From Candidatus Dadabacteria bacterium (GTDB taxonomy: Bacteria; Desulfobacterota_D; UBA1144; Nemesobacterales; Nemesobacteraceae), in the NCBI GenBank assembly GCA_009840385.1, contig VXNX01000009.1, forward strand, positions 62,001-126,000: 64,000 nt of DNA. Direction: 5' to 3'. Below the pieces are notes generated by a model. The model searched no databases, was not told the DNA's origin, and saw nothing but the letters and a program-made list of their open reading frames with translations. Below, piece by piece: positions 24,394 through 32,958 of the stretch; positions within the stretch are counted from its first letter, which is position 1, and every line of letters starts with the position of its first letter. A program made the translations under genes and the position numbers.

Positions 24394-27213
24394 ATGCAGC
24401 AAAAGATAAACTACAAAGACACCCTTAACCTTCCTAGAACGGATTTTCCGATGAAGGCTAATCTGCAGCAAAAAGAACCTGCCATTCAGAAATCCTGGCA
24501 GAAAGAAAACCTCTTTGCGAAAATCCGCGAAAAAAACCGCAGCAGCGAAAAATTTCTTTTTCATGACGGACCCCCTTACGCAAACGGCCCCATTCATCTC
24601 GGGCACCTGCTGAACAAGGTTCTCAAGGATCTCGTGGTAAGGTCGAAAACAATGGAAGGGTTTGACGTGGAATTCGTTCCAGGATGGGATTGCCACGGCC
24701 TTCCGATAGAACACAAGGTCTTGAAGGAGCTTGGAGAAGACGCGGCCACCATGCCGGCACTTTCAATCAGGCGCAACTGCAGTAAATACGCGGCGAAATA
24801 CGTAAAAACACAGTCAAAGCAAATGATTCGTCTCGGCACACTGGCCGATTACAAAAGACCCTACCTGACGATGACCCCCAGTTATGAAGCTGGGGTTCTA
24901 GAGGCATTCTCACAGCTGCTTGAAAAAGGGCTTGTTTACAGGGACCTGAAACCAGTTCACTGGTCGATCGAGAACCGCACCGCTCTGGCCGAGGCAGAAC
25001 TCGAATATCATGAAAGAGAGGATAAAAGTATCTACGTGCTGTTTGAAATTGAAGACCTATCGGCACTTCCCCCGTCTCTTAACGCTGAGCGGATGGACAA
25101 AGTCCATCTTATGATATGGACCACGACGCCATGGACCCTTCCGGCGAATCTTGCCGTTGCCGTGGCGCCGAAGGGAAGATACGGTCTTTACAGGTTCTCA
25201 GATGGTCAGAACCTCATTATCGGCGAAGCTCTTTGCGAAGAAGTCTTCGAGAAATCCGGAAAAAAAGATTACGAAAAAGCCGGTTCCTGCCTGGGGGAAG
25301 AGTTCTCAGAGCGAAGCGTCTCTTGCCTTCATCCCTTTATTGACAGAAAATCGGTCTTGGTAACGGCCGATTACGTGACCTTCTCGACCGGCACGGGGTG
25401 TGTTCATACGGCCCCCGGCCACGGCGATGAGGATTACAGAACCGGCCTCAGGGAAGGGCTTGATATTTACTGTCCCGTTAGAGAAGACGGTACTTTTGAC
25501 GATACGGTACCGCACTGGCTGAAGGGGAGGGGGGTCTGGGAAAGCAATGAAATAATAACCCAGAGACTCGCCGATTCGGGAAACCTCTTTCATTCAGAAC
25601 CCTATATCCACAGTTATCCGCATGACTGGCGAAGCAAAACGCCTACTATATTCAGGGCAACAGACCAGTGGTTCATACACATGGACAAGCCATTTGGCGA
25701 GGCCGGAAAAACCCTGAGAGAGATCGCCATTGACGCAGTCAGGGAAAATGTTGATTTCTATCCCGACTGGGGAAGAAGCCGTCTCGGCGGAATGCTTGAG
25801 TCAAGACCGGACTGGTGCATATCAAGACAAAGATCATGGGGACTTCCTCTTCCGTACTTTACGGACGGAGAGGGAAGGGCGGTAATGACGGTGAAAATGG
25901 TTCTCGCCGTTACCGAGAAAATAAGAGAAAAAGGTTCTGACGTGTGGTTTTTCTCCGAGCCCCACGAACTTCTTGAAAACTACGACCCCCAAGACGATCC
26001 CGAAACTCCTCCCTGGCTCAAATCAAAGCAGGACTTAAAGGATCTTTTTAAAGGCGGCGATGTTTTTGACGTATGGTTTGAGTCGGGCTCGTCCTGGAAC
26101 TCCGTGCTTAACGCAAGGGATCTTGGTTATCCGGCTGATATGTACCTTGAAGGTTCTGACCAGCACAGGGGATGGTTCCAGTCCTCCCTTCTCGTAGCTT
26201 TAGGAGCAACCGGAGAGCCTCCTTTCCGTGCTCTCTTTACCCATGGGTTTATGGTGGACGCCCGGGGCAGAAAGATGAGCAAATCTGGAGGCAACGCAAT
26301 CGAGGTCGAAGATATACTGAGCAAATACGGGGCGGACATATGCAGGTGGTGGGTAAGTTCGCTTAGCTACTCAAACGATATAAAGGTCGACTGGGAGTTT
26401 TTCGACGTCGCCGCGGACGAATACAGAAAGATAAGGAATACCATAAGGTTCCTGCTCGGGAACTTAAGTGATTTTGATCCGGCAGAGGACAGTGTTGAGT
26501 TCGAAGAGGAAGACAGATACTCGATTGATCACTGGGCGCATTGCGAGTTTACCAAATTTGCGAGCGAAGCCTTGGATGCCTACTCGGGTTTTCGCTACAA
26601 GCAAGCAAGCGACCTTATTTTTTCTTTTTGCTGTGACGAGATGAGCGCCGTTTATCTGGCGTGCATAAAAGACAGGCTTTACTGCGAGAAAAAGGACAGC
26701 AGGAAAAGAAAGCGCTCCCAGACGGTCATGTACCAGGTAGCCGACGGGATCATAAAGTTTCTGGCTCCCGTTCTGGTCCACACTTCGTTTGAAGCCTATA
26801 AATCGCTGAAAAAAGACGGCGACGTAAACGTACACCTCGAAACGTTCCCAAGCGTTGAGAAAGTCGAGGCTGACAAAACCTGGAATGACGTAATGGATAT
26901 AAGGAAACTGTGCCTCAAAGCCCTTGAGGATGCGCGAGGGGAGGGCGGCATGAACAATCCCCTTGATGTAGCCCTTGCGGTAACGGTCAAGGAAGATCTC
27001 TACGACGAAATAAAGAAGTTCGAACCGGAACTCGAAGACCTTTGCGGAGTAAGCAGGTTCGAAGTCTCGGCTGGAGACGGAATCCAGGTGGAATTGGTGG
27101 ATCTTTCGGAAGAACCAAGATGCGAGCGATCCTGGAAGAGGGGAAAAACCGTGAAGAAAAGGTCAAACGGAAGATTCCTCAGTGAAAGGGATGCCTCGGC
27201 ACTTGGACTTTAG
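24394..27213 (+). CDS. ileS: Isoleucyl-tRNA synthetase with degenerate C-terminal zinc finger
   Basis: A 939-residue class I synthetase. The HIGH motif reads PIHLGH, the editing domain (CP1) has WTTTPWTLPANLAVAVAP and TGTGCVHTAPGHGDED, the KMSKS motif is KMSKSGGNAIEVED, and WFQSSL lies between. The start YKDTLNLPRTDFPMKANL is the family start. The extreme C-terminus, which in most bacterial IleS carries four zinc cysteines (CxxCW...CxRC), reads RCERSWKRGKTV ... LSERDASAL, keeping only one cysteine near residue 910. Aminoacylation by the core should be intact, but zinc binding there is unlikely. Confidence 0.96.
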   Translation: MQQKINYKDTLNLPRTDFPMKANLQQKEPAIQKSWQKENLFAKIREKNRSSEKFLFHDGPPYANGPIHLGHLLNKVLKDLVVRSKTMEGFDVEFVPGWDCHGLPIEHKVLKELGEDAATMPALSIRRNCSKYAAKYVKTQSKQMIRLGTLADYKRPYLTMTPSYEAGVLEAFSQLLEKGLVYRDLKPVHWSIENRTALAEAELEYHEREDKSIYVLFEIEDLSALPPSLNAERMDKVHLMIWTTTPWTLPANLAVAVAPKGRYGLYRFSDGQNLIIGEALCEEVFEKSGKKDYEKAGSCLGEEFSERSVSCLHPFIDRKSVLVTADYVTFSTGTGCVHTAPGHGDEDYRTGLREGLDIYCPVREDGTFDDTVPHWLKGRGVWESNEIITQRLADSGNLFHSEPYIHSYPHDWRSKTPTIFRATDQWFIHMDKPFGEAGKTLREIAIDAVRENVDFYPDWGRSRLGGMLESRPDWCISRQRSWGLPLPYFTDGEGRAVMTVKMVLAVTEKIREKGSDVWFFSEPHELLENYDPQDDPETPPWLKSKQDLKDLFKGGDVFDVWFESGSSWNSVLNARDLGYPADMYLEGSDQHRGWFQSSLLVALGATGEPPFRALFTHGFMVDARGRKMSKSGGNAIEVEDILSKYGADICRWWVSSLSYSNDIKVDWEFFDVAADEYRKIRNTIRFLLGNLSDFDPAEDSVEFEEEDRYSIDHWAHCEFTKFASEALDAYSGFRYKQASDLIFSFCCDEMSAVYLACIKDRLYCEKKDSRKRKRSQTVMYQVADGIIKFLAPVLVHTSFEAYKSLKKDGDVNVHLETFPSVEKVEADKTWNDVMDIRKLCLKALEDARGEGGMNNPLDVALAVTVKEDLYDEIKKFEPELEDLCGVSRFEVSAGDGIQVELVDLSEEPRCERSWKRGKTVKKRSNGRFLSERDASALGL

Positions 27214-27251
27214 GCCGGTCTTTAGTTCATAACAGTTTCTATAGTACCAAA

Positions 27252-27593
27252 CTATCCCGGAGGCCAAGTGAGTTTTCTTCCGCCAAGAATATGTATATGC
27301 AGATGAAAGACGCTCTGTCCCGCGTCCTCGTTTGTGTTCACGACAAGCCTATATCCACCCTCGCTAAGCCCCAGAGTCGAAGCTATTTCCGAAGCCTTGA
27401 CCATAAGATGGCCCAAGACCGACTGATCCTCGGTCTCAACAGTCGCCATTGAAACTATTTCCTTTTTCGGTATCAAAAGGACATGAACGGGAGCCTGGGG
27501 GTTTATATCTCTGAAGGCCAGACAGATCTGGTCCTCGTACACTATATCGGCTGGAATTTCTCGATTTATTATCTGTGTGAAAATTGTGCTCAT
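27252..27593 (-). CDS. HIT-family nucleotide hydrolase (HinT-like)
   Basis: A 113-residue histidine-triad protein with FTQIINREIPADIVYED at the start, DINPQAPVHVLLIPKKE, and the active-site triad FHLHIHILGG. HinT-type proteins hydrolyse purine nucleoside phosphoramidates. Length and motif spacing are normal. Convergent with ileS. Confidence 0.92.
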   Translation of the reverse strand: MSTIFTQIINREIPADIVYEDQICLAFRDINPQAPVHVLLIPKKEIVSMATVETEDQSVLGHLMVKASEIASTLGLSEGGYRLVVNTNEDAGQSVFHLHIHILGGRKLTWPPG

Positions 27594-27765
27594 GCTTTCT
27601 GATTGTCCATTAACTCCTTTGTGATGTCAAAAATCTCTACCCGGGGTTTCCATTATTAAAACCGCATGGTAGAGCAGAGATCCGTTCACAGAACGCAAGG
27701 TCATTTGCCGGAAGACTGATGGCGAATTGTAGAAATCCGACGGGTTGGAGTTATCTTATATAGAC

Positions 27766-28518
27766 ATGAGCTCATCCGAGAGAAAAAAGAAAATCCATCT
27801 TTTCATAAGCTGTCTAGTAGACAATTTTTTTCCCGAAGTGGGAGAAGCGATGCTGAGAGTCCTCTCAGGCATGGGAATGGAAATTGAGTTTCCGCAAAAC
27901 CAGACATGCTGCGGACAGCCTGCGTTTAACTCCGGTCACAGACAAGAAGCCGAGAAAGTCGCTCATCATTTCCTTGATGTCTTCGGCGATGCGGATGAAG
28001 CAATTGTCTGTCCCTCAGGTTCCTGCGTGTCCATGGTAAAAAACTATTACAAGGAACTTTTCCACGACGACCCCGAAGCTCTGTCCCGCGCGGAAAGAAT
28101 ATCATCCAACATCTATGAGTTCTCCGAATTTGTTTTCCAGAGGAAAGAAGATCTTAGCTTTGACTCCGCATACAGGGGTAGGGTTACGTTTCACGATTCA
28201 TGCCACGCGCTTCGAGAACTCGGAATAAGCTCCCAGCCCCGGGAACTTATCAAGTCCCTAAGTGAGGTTGAACTGGTTGAAATGACTATGGCGGACGCCT
28301 GCTGCGGTTTTGGGGGAACTTTTTCCATTAAATATCCGGAAGTATCAAAGTCCATGCTTCAGGAAAAAATAGACTCAATAACAAATTCAGGTGCGGATGC
28401 CGTCGTTTCAACCGACATGGGGTGTCTTATGAACATAAGGGGACTTGTTTCCAGGAAAAAACTGCCCGTAAAAGTGCTTCATCTGGCCGAGCTTCTCGCT
28501 TTTGAGGGTCCCAAATGA
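27766..28518 (+). CDS. lutA: Lactate utilisation Fe-S protein LutA-like
   Basis: A 250-residue protein with two cysteine-rich CCG-type domains: FISCLVDNFFPEVG, TCCGQPAFNSG, then FHDSCHALRELG and ADACCGFGGTFSIKYP. This matches LutA/LldE, a subunit of the LutABC L-lactate oxidation complex, and related (Fe-S) oxidoreductase subunits. The frame opens at TTG 27745; ATG 27766 starts the conserved part. It overlaps lutB by 4 bases (ATGA). Confidence 0.88.
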   Translation: MSSSERKKKIHLFISCLVDNFFPEVGEAMLRVLSGMGMEIEFPQNQTCCGQPAFNSGHRQEAEKVAHHFLDVFGDADEAIVCPSGSCVSMVKNYYKELFHDDPEALSRAERISSNIYEFSEFVFQRKEDLSFDSAYRGRVTFHDSCHALRELGISSQPRELIKSLSEVELVEMTMADACCGFGGTFSIKYPEVSKSMLQEKIDSITNSGADAVVSTDMGCLMNIRGLVSRKKLPVKVLHLAELLAFEGPK

Positions 28519-29957
28519 TTACGGAACGCATAGATTTCAAGAAAAACTCTGTGAAGGCCCTCGGGGATCCTAAGCTGAAGAGGGCTCTTGTAAATTTCAC
28601 CGACAGATCAAGAGCCTCCAGACAAAAAGCGGTAAGCGGGGTTTCCGAGTGGGAAGAGCTCAGGTCCGAAGCCAGGCGGATAAAAGAAGAAGTAATCAAA
28701 AACCTAGACAGCTATCTTCTGGAACTTGAAAAAAGCGTTATGAGGGCGGGTGGCAAGGTGCACTGGGCAAAAGACGCCCAGGAGGCTTCCGCAATAGTGG
28801 TCAATATAGCCAAAGAAAACAACGTCCGAAACGTCGTCAAAAGCAAATCGATGGCCACCGAGGAGATAGAGCTCAACAGACACCTCATATCAAACGGGAT
28901 AAATACGGTGGAAACAGACCTCGGGGAGTACATAGTGCAGCTTTGTGAAGATCATCCTTTTCACATAATCACCCCGGCAATCCACAAGACCAAAGAAGAC
29001 ATCTCAAAGCTTTTCTCCGAGAAATTCGGGGTGCCTGAATATGAAGAGCCACAGAAACTTACCAACATAGCAAGAAAAGAACTGAGAGAGAAGTTCCTCT
29101 CGGCCGATATGGGTATTTCCGGGGTTAATTTCGCCGTGGCCGAAACAGGAACCATAGCGATAGTGGAAAACGAGGGTAACGCCAGACTAGCAACCACGTT
29201 TCCCGATATACACGTTGCTATCATGGGAATAGAAAAGATAGTCCCTAAGTTTGAGCAACTCTCTATTTTTCTCAGCCTACTGGCGAGAAGCGCCACTGGC
29301 CAGAAATCCTCCACCTATGTTTCTCTTATAACAGGCCCGAGGAGGGAAGGGGAGAGCGACGGTCCCCGGCAGTTTCACATAGTCTTCCTTGATAACGGAA
29401 GAAGCGACATAGCAAAATCAAGGGAGACCAGAGAATCGCTCTACTGCATAAGATGCGGAGCCTGCATCAATATATGCCCGGTATACAGACAAGTTGGAGG
29501 GCATAGCTACGGATGGGTGTATTCAGGACCAATAGGGGCCGTGATAACTCCCCAATTAAACGATCTACAAAAAACCGCAGACCTGCCGTTTGCATCTTCT
29601 CTTTGCGGAGCGTGTAGGGACGTATGCCCGGTAAAAATCGATTTTCCCCATGTTCTTCTCTCTCTTAGGCAAAAAGTGGTAGAGAAAAACAGCAAAAAAC
29701 CGGATCCTGCAACATTTATGGAGAATATTGCCTTTCGGATCTGGAGTTTCGTCTTCAGTAAGCCATTTTACTACAATCTTACGGGGAAAACGATGATCTT
29801 CCTACAACGTCTCTACAAAAAAGACAATGAATTACAGAGACTTCCATATCCTTTTTCAAAGTGGACTAGAGAAAAAAACTTCCCCGCTTTCTCGAAAAAA
29901 CCCTTCAGAGCAAGATGGAAAGAGAAATATCATGGCAAAAACGGAGCATTAAGATGA
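28515..29957 (+). CDS. lutB: Lactate utilisation Fe-S protein LutB-like
   Basis: A 480-residue protein: an LUD domain (VVKSKSMATEEIELN, GVNFAVAETGTIAIVENEGN, TGPRREGESDGP) followed by a ferredoxin-type pair of 4Fe-4S motifs, YCIRCGACINICPVY and CGACRDVCPVKID, and a C-terminal helical tail. This is the LutB/LldF arrangement and should carry electrons from L-lactate. It overlaps lutA and lutC by 4 bases each, so the three are coupled. Confidence 0.92.
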   Translation: MITERIDFKKNSVKALGDPKLKRALVNFTDRSRASRQKAVSGVSEWEELRSEARRIKEEVIKNLDSYLLELEKSVMRAGGKVHWAKDAQEASAIVVNIAKENNVRNVVKSKSMATEEIELNRHLISNGINTVETDLGEYIVQLCEDHPFHIITPAIHKTKEDISKLFSEKFGVPEYEEPQKLTNIARKELREKFLSADMGISGVNFAVAETGTIAIVENEGNARLATTFPDIHVAIMGIEKIVPKFEQLSIFLSLLARSATGQKSSTYVSLITGPRREGESDGPRQFHIVFLDNGRSDIAKSRETRESLYCIRCGACINICPVYRQVGGHSYGWVYSGPIGAVITPQLNDLQKTADLPFASSLCGACRDVCPVKIDFPHVLLSLRQKVVEKNSKKPDPATFMENIAFRIWSFVFSKPFYYNLTGKTMIFLQRLYKKDNELQRLPYPFSKWTREKNFPAFSKKPFRARWKEKYHGKNGALR

Positions 29958-30577
29958 TTTCTAAAGAATCCAAGGCACTTATACTAGAGAACTTACGTTC
30001 TACATTAATAGAAGAAGAAAAGATCAGCGAGAGCGCAGAGGGAGTCTTTTTAAATCCCAAGTTATCCATTGATCAAAAGAAGTTAGAAAACGATTTTATA
30101 GAGAATTTCAATATGGTATCCGGTGAAGTTCATCTACTCGAGGAAGAAGAGGAACTGATTGAGAAAATAAACGAACTTATCCGCGAGATTGGTGCCCAGT
30201 CGGTGTCCTTCTGGAACATGAACCCCCTGAAATCACTTGAATTTACCTCTGAAAACGATCTTGCGAATACGGATGTAGGGATAACTGGAGTTGATTTCGC
30301 TATTGCCGAGACTGGAACACTGGTTCTGCTGTCAGGTCCCAAGCAGCCAAGACTTACTTCGCTTCTGCCTCCCGTACATATTGCGATACTTGAGAGAGAA
30401 AACATTGTCGCGAATATCCACGTTCTGTTCGAGAGGTTGGGGAAATTTTATGAAAGTTATGATGAATTGTGTTCATGTATTTCTTTTATAACCGGACCGA
30501 GTAGGACAGCTGATATAGAGCTTAACCTCACATTGGGAGTTCATGGCCCAGGAAGAGCAATAGTTATAATTGTCTAA
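29954..30577 (+). CDS. lutC: Lactate utilisation protein LutC-like (LUD domain)
   Basis: A 207-residue LUD-domain protein, with NTDVGITGVDFAIAETGTLVL, PVHIAILERENIVANI, FITGPSRTADIE and GVHGPGRAIVII. It completes a LutABC operon. ATG 29954 overlaps the lutB stop (ATGA) and follows GGAG; an in-frame upstream codon at 29915 lies deep inside lutB and is unlikely. The A+T content is a little higher than in lutB. Confidence 0.9.
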   Translation: MISKESKALILENLRSTLIEEEKISESAEGVFLNPKLSIDQKKLENDFIENFNMVSGEVHLLEEEEELIEKINELIREIGAQSVSFWNMNPLKSLEFTSENDLANTDVGITGVDFAIAETGTLVLLSGPKQPRLTSLLPPVHIAILERENIVANIHVLFERLGKFYESYDELCSCISFITGPSRTADIELNLTLGVHGPGRAIVIIV

Positions 30578-30819
30578 AAAACCTATCAGCTTTTATCTCT
30601 AACTGCCTTTGATTATTGTTAAATATCCCCTAAATGATCCTCTATCCCGAGCCATTCAACAAAAATATTCAATGTCCGATAATGTATATTATGTAAACTT
30701 ATATAAATCTATGGGCAAATCTCGGGAAGCTAGCTGATAAGCGCCCTATTTTGCCACTGTGCTTGATTTTTTCTCATATGTCCGGATGATTTTCTGGAAA
30801 TATGGGGGTTTTATAAGCC

Positions 30820-31182
30820 ATGCCTATTTACGAATATCAATGCCAAAAGTGTGAAGGCGTCTTCGAGATCCTGCAGGGCTTTAACGACAAACCTGCAAGA
30901 AAGTGCGAGGAATGCGGAGGAAAACTTAAAAGACTCATCTCTGTTTCCGCTTTTCATCTGAAAGGCTCGGGTTGGTATGAAACCGATTACGGAAAGAAAA
31001 AAGTATCAGAACCCAAGCAGTTAAAAGATCACGATACTGGAGGAGAAGCCACCTCTCCTGCCGCTTCTTCCGAGAGTCCCGTTCTTCCAACGGAACAAGC
31101 TGCTGTTTCAGGTTCCAGTCAGACATATGACTCGATAAAGTCCGATACGAAAAAAGCAAAGTCAAAGCAAAAGAAAAAATAG
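30820..31182 (+). CDS. FmdB-family zinc-ribbon protein
   Basis: A 120-residue protein. Residues 1-40 hold the FmdB/CxxC zinc ribbon: MPIYEYQCQKCEGVFE then KCEECGGKLKRLIS. The rest is low complexity, Ser/Ala/Thr-rich, ending in a Lys-rich tail. FmdB-like proteins are often called putative regulatory proteins but their role is not settled. A GGGGG site precedes it at modest spacing. It sits 3 bases upstream of the SDR gene, so the two are co-transcribed. Confidence 0.82.
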   Translation: MPIYEYQCQKCEGVFEILQGFNDKPARKCEECGGKLKRLISVSAFHLKGSGWYETDYGKKKVSEPKQLKDHDTGGEATSPAASSESPVLPTEQAAVSGSSQTYDSIKSDTKKAKSKQKKK

Positions 31183-31185
31183 CTT

Positions 31186-31977
31186 ATGGACCTCGGTATA
31201 AAGGGAAAAGTCGCCTTGGTGGCGGCGTCCAGCAAGGGAATCGGAAAGGCAATAGCCGCCGCTCTTGCAGATGAAGGAGTAAATCTCTCCATATTTTCGC
31301 GCTCAGAAGACGATATAGAGCGTACGGCTTCCGAAATAAGAACCCGTTTTCCGGTGGATGTCTTTGCCTCCGCGGCCGATGTAACGAGCAAAGAACAGAT
31401 CGACCGTGTAATAGAAGACACGGTAAAAACACTTGGCGGAATTGATATTCTCATAAACAACGCCGGAGGACCCCCTTTCGGCTTTTTCGAAGATTTTGAG
31501 TCCCCCGATTGGCAAAACGCCTTGGAACTTAACCTCCTAAGCGGCATTCATATGGCGAAGAAAGTAGTTCCTCTGATGAAAAAGCAGAACTGGGGAAGAA
31601 TAGTAAACATAACCTCAATAGCCGTTAAACAACCGATAGATGGGCTGATGCTCTCAAACACTTCCCGTGCCGGGCTTATAGGCTTCTCGAAAACCCTTTC
31701 AAACGAACTCGCAAAATACAACATCTTGGTGAACAACATCTGTCCCGGAAGAATCTATACGGACAGAATAAAGGCTCTTGCGGAAAAACGGGCCGCGCAG
31801 TCGGGCATTGAATACGAAAAAGCCATAGAGGAGATGGAAAAGGACATTCCTCTGCAAAGAATAGGAACCCCTGAAGAACTGGCCGCCCTAGCCTGCTTTC
31901 TCGCTTCTGAGAAAGCAAGTTACATGACAGGAACTACTATCCAGGTTGATGGAGGATTGTTGAGGGGGCTGTTTTAA
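31186..31977 (+). CDS. Divergent short-chain dehydrogenase lacking the YxxxK pair
   Basis: A 263-residue SDR-fold protein: AASSKGIGKAIA for the dinucleotide, NNAGGPPFGFF, NITSIAVKQP (catalytic Ser kept), then LSNTSRAGLIGFSKTL where YxxxK is expected. By alignment Tyr is Ser157 and Lys is Arg161. The C-terminal VDGGLLRG is normal. A recognisable SDR subgroup carries this GGPP/RAG pattern, so it is not a sequencing accident, but the usual proton-relay chemistry cannot operate. Annotation as FabG would be misleading. Confidence 0.85.
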   Translation: MDLGIKGKVALVAASSKGIGKAIAAALADEGVNLSIFSRSEDDIERTASEIRTRFPVDVFASAADVTSKEQIDRVIEDTVKTLGGIDILINNAGGPPFGFFEDFESPDWQNALELNLLSGIHMAKKVVPLMKKQNWGRIVNITSIAVKQPIDGLMLSNTSRAGLIGFSKTLSNELAKYNILVNNICPGRIYTDRIKALAEKRAAQSGIEYEKAIEEMEKDIPLQRIGTPEELAALACFLASEKASYMTGTTIQVDGGLLRGLF

Positions 31978-32045
31978 AAACTTGTAGGACTATATTGTTT
32001 TTTAAGGTATAATGGCATTTTCATTACAAGAGGTTGGTCCTAATC

Positions 32046-32915
32046 ATGCCAGAAAGCTCTGAACAAGCAGTACTGCTTACGCATTCTCCCGACCGCCCGG
32101 GTCTTCTCCGCGCAATAATCGACTTCATATCCAGGCATGGCGGTAACATATATGAAATGCAGCACTGCATGGACAAAGACGAAAAGGTCACCTTTGTCCG
32201 TGTAAAGTGGTCAATGGAGAAATTTTCCATTCCCAAAGAGGAATTCTCCGGACGTTTCCAAGAGGAAGTAGCTTCAGAATTCGACATAAAATTCGACATA
32301 TTCTTCACCGGGAAAGTGCTGCGCATGGCGGTTTTTGTCTCAAAACTCCCACATTGTCTCTCCGATATCATATACAGGTTAAGAGTCAGGGAGTGGAATG
32401 TGGAAGTTCCCGTCATTATAAGCAATCATCTTAACCTCAAACCTGTTGCTGACCGCTACGGCATGGATTATTATGTGTTCAACGATGTGGAAAATAAGAA
32501 AGAGGAAGTGGAAGCCAGCCAGCTTGAACTTCTCGCAGACTATAAAGTGGATTTCATAGTGCTTGCCAGGTACATGCAGATACTTAGCGAGGATTTTGTT
32601 TCACACTACAAAAACAGGATAATCAACATTCACCATTCCTTCCTTCCCGCCTTTCCCGGAGCGCGTCCCTACCACAACGCCTACAAAAGAGGCGTTAAGA
32701 TCGTTGGAGCAACGAGCCATTACGTAACCGAGGATCTGGATTCCGGACCCATAATAGAGCAGGATGTAATACGGGTAAACTACAACGATTCCATAGACGA
32801 CTTGGTGAGAAAGGGAGAGGATCTGGAGAAGCAGGTTCTTTCAAAAGCAATCTGGTCTCACATCAACAGAGAAATTCTGATATACAAAAACAGAACAATA
32901 ATGTTCAATAAATGA
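32046..32915 (+). CDS. purU: Formyltetrahydrofolate deformylase
   Basis: A 289-residue protein: an N-terminal ACT domain (VLLTHSPDRPGLLRAIIDFI) and a formyltransferase-like hydrolase domain with IINIHHSFLPAFPGARPYHNAY (catalytic Asn/His) and HYVTEDLDSGPIIEQDV (catalytic Asp). PurU hydrolyses 10-formyl-THF to THF and formate, balancing one-carbon pools. ATG 32046 follows AAGAGG at a slightly long spacing; the TTG at 32034 is too close to it. Confidence 0.93.
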   Translation: MPESSEQAVLLTHSPDRPGLLRAIIDFISRHGGNIYEMQHCMDKDEKVTFVRVKWSMEKFSIPKEEFSGRFQEEVASEFDIKFDIFFTGKVLRMAVFVSKLPHCLSDIIYRLRVREWNVEVPVIISNHLNLKPVADRYGMDYYVFNDVENKKEEVEASQLELLADYKVDFIVLARYMQILSEDFVSHYKNRIINIHHSFLPAFPGARPYHNAYKRGVKIVGATSHYVTEDLDSGPIIEQDVIRVNYNDSIDDLVRKGEDLEKQVLSKAIWSHINREILIYKNRTIMFNK

Positions 32916-32958
32916 ACTACAGACTGCTGGTTTTAATTTTTACCTGACCTTCCGCCCA

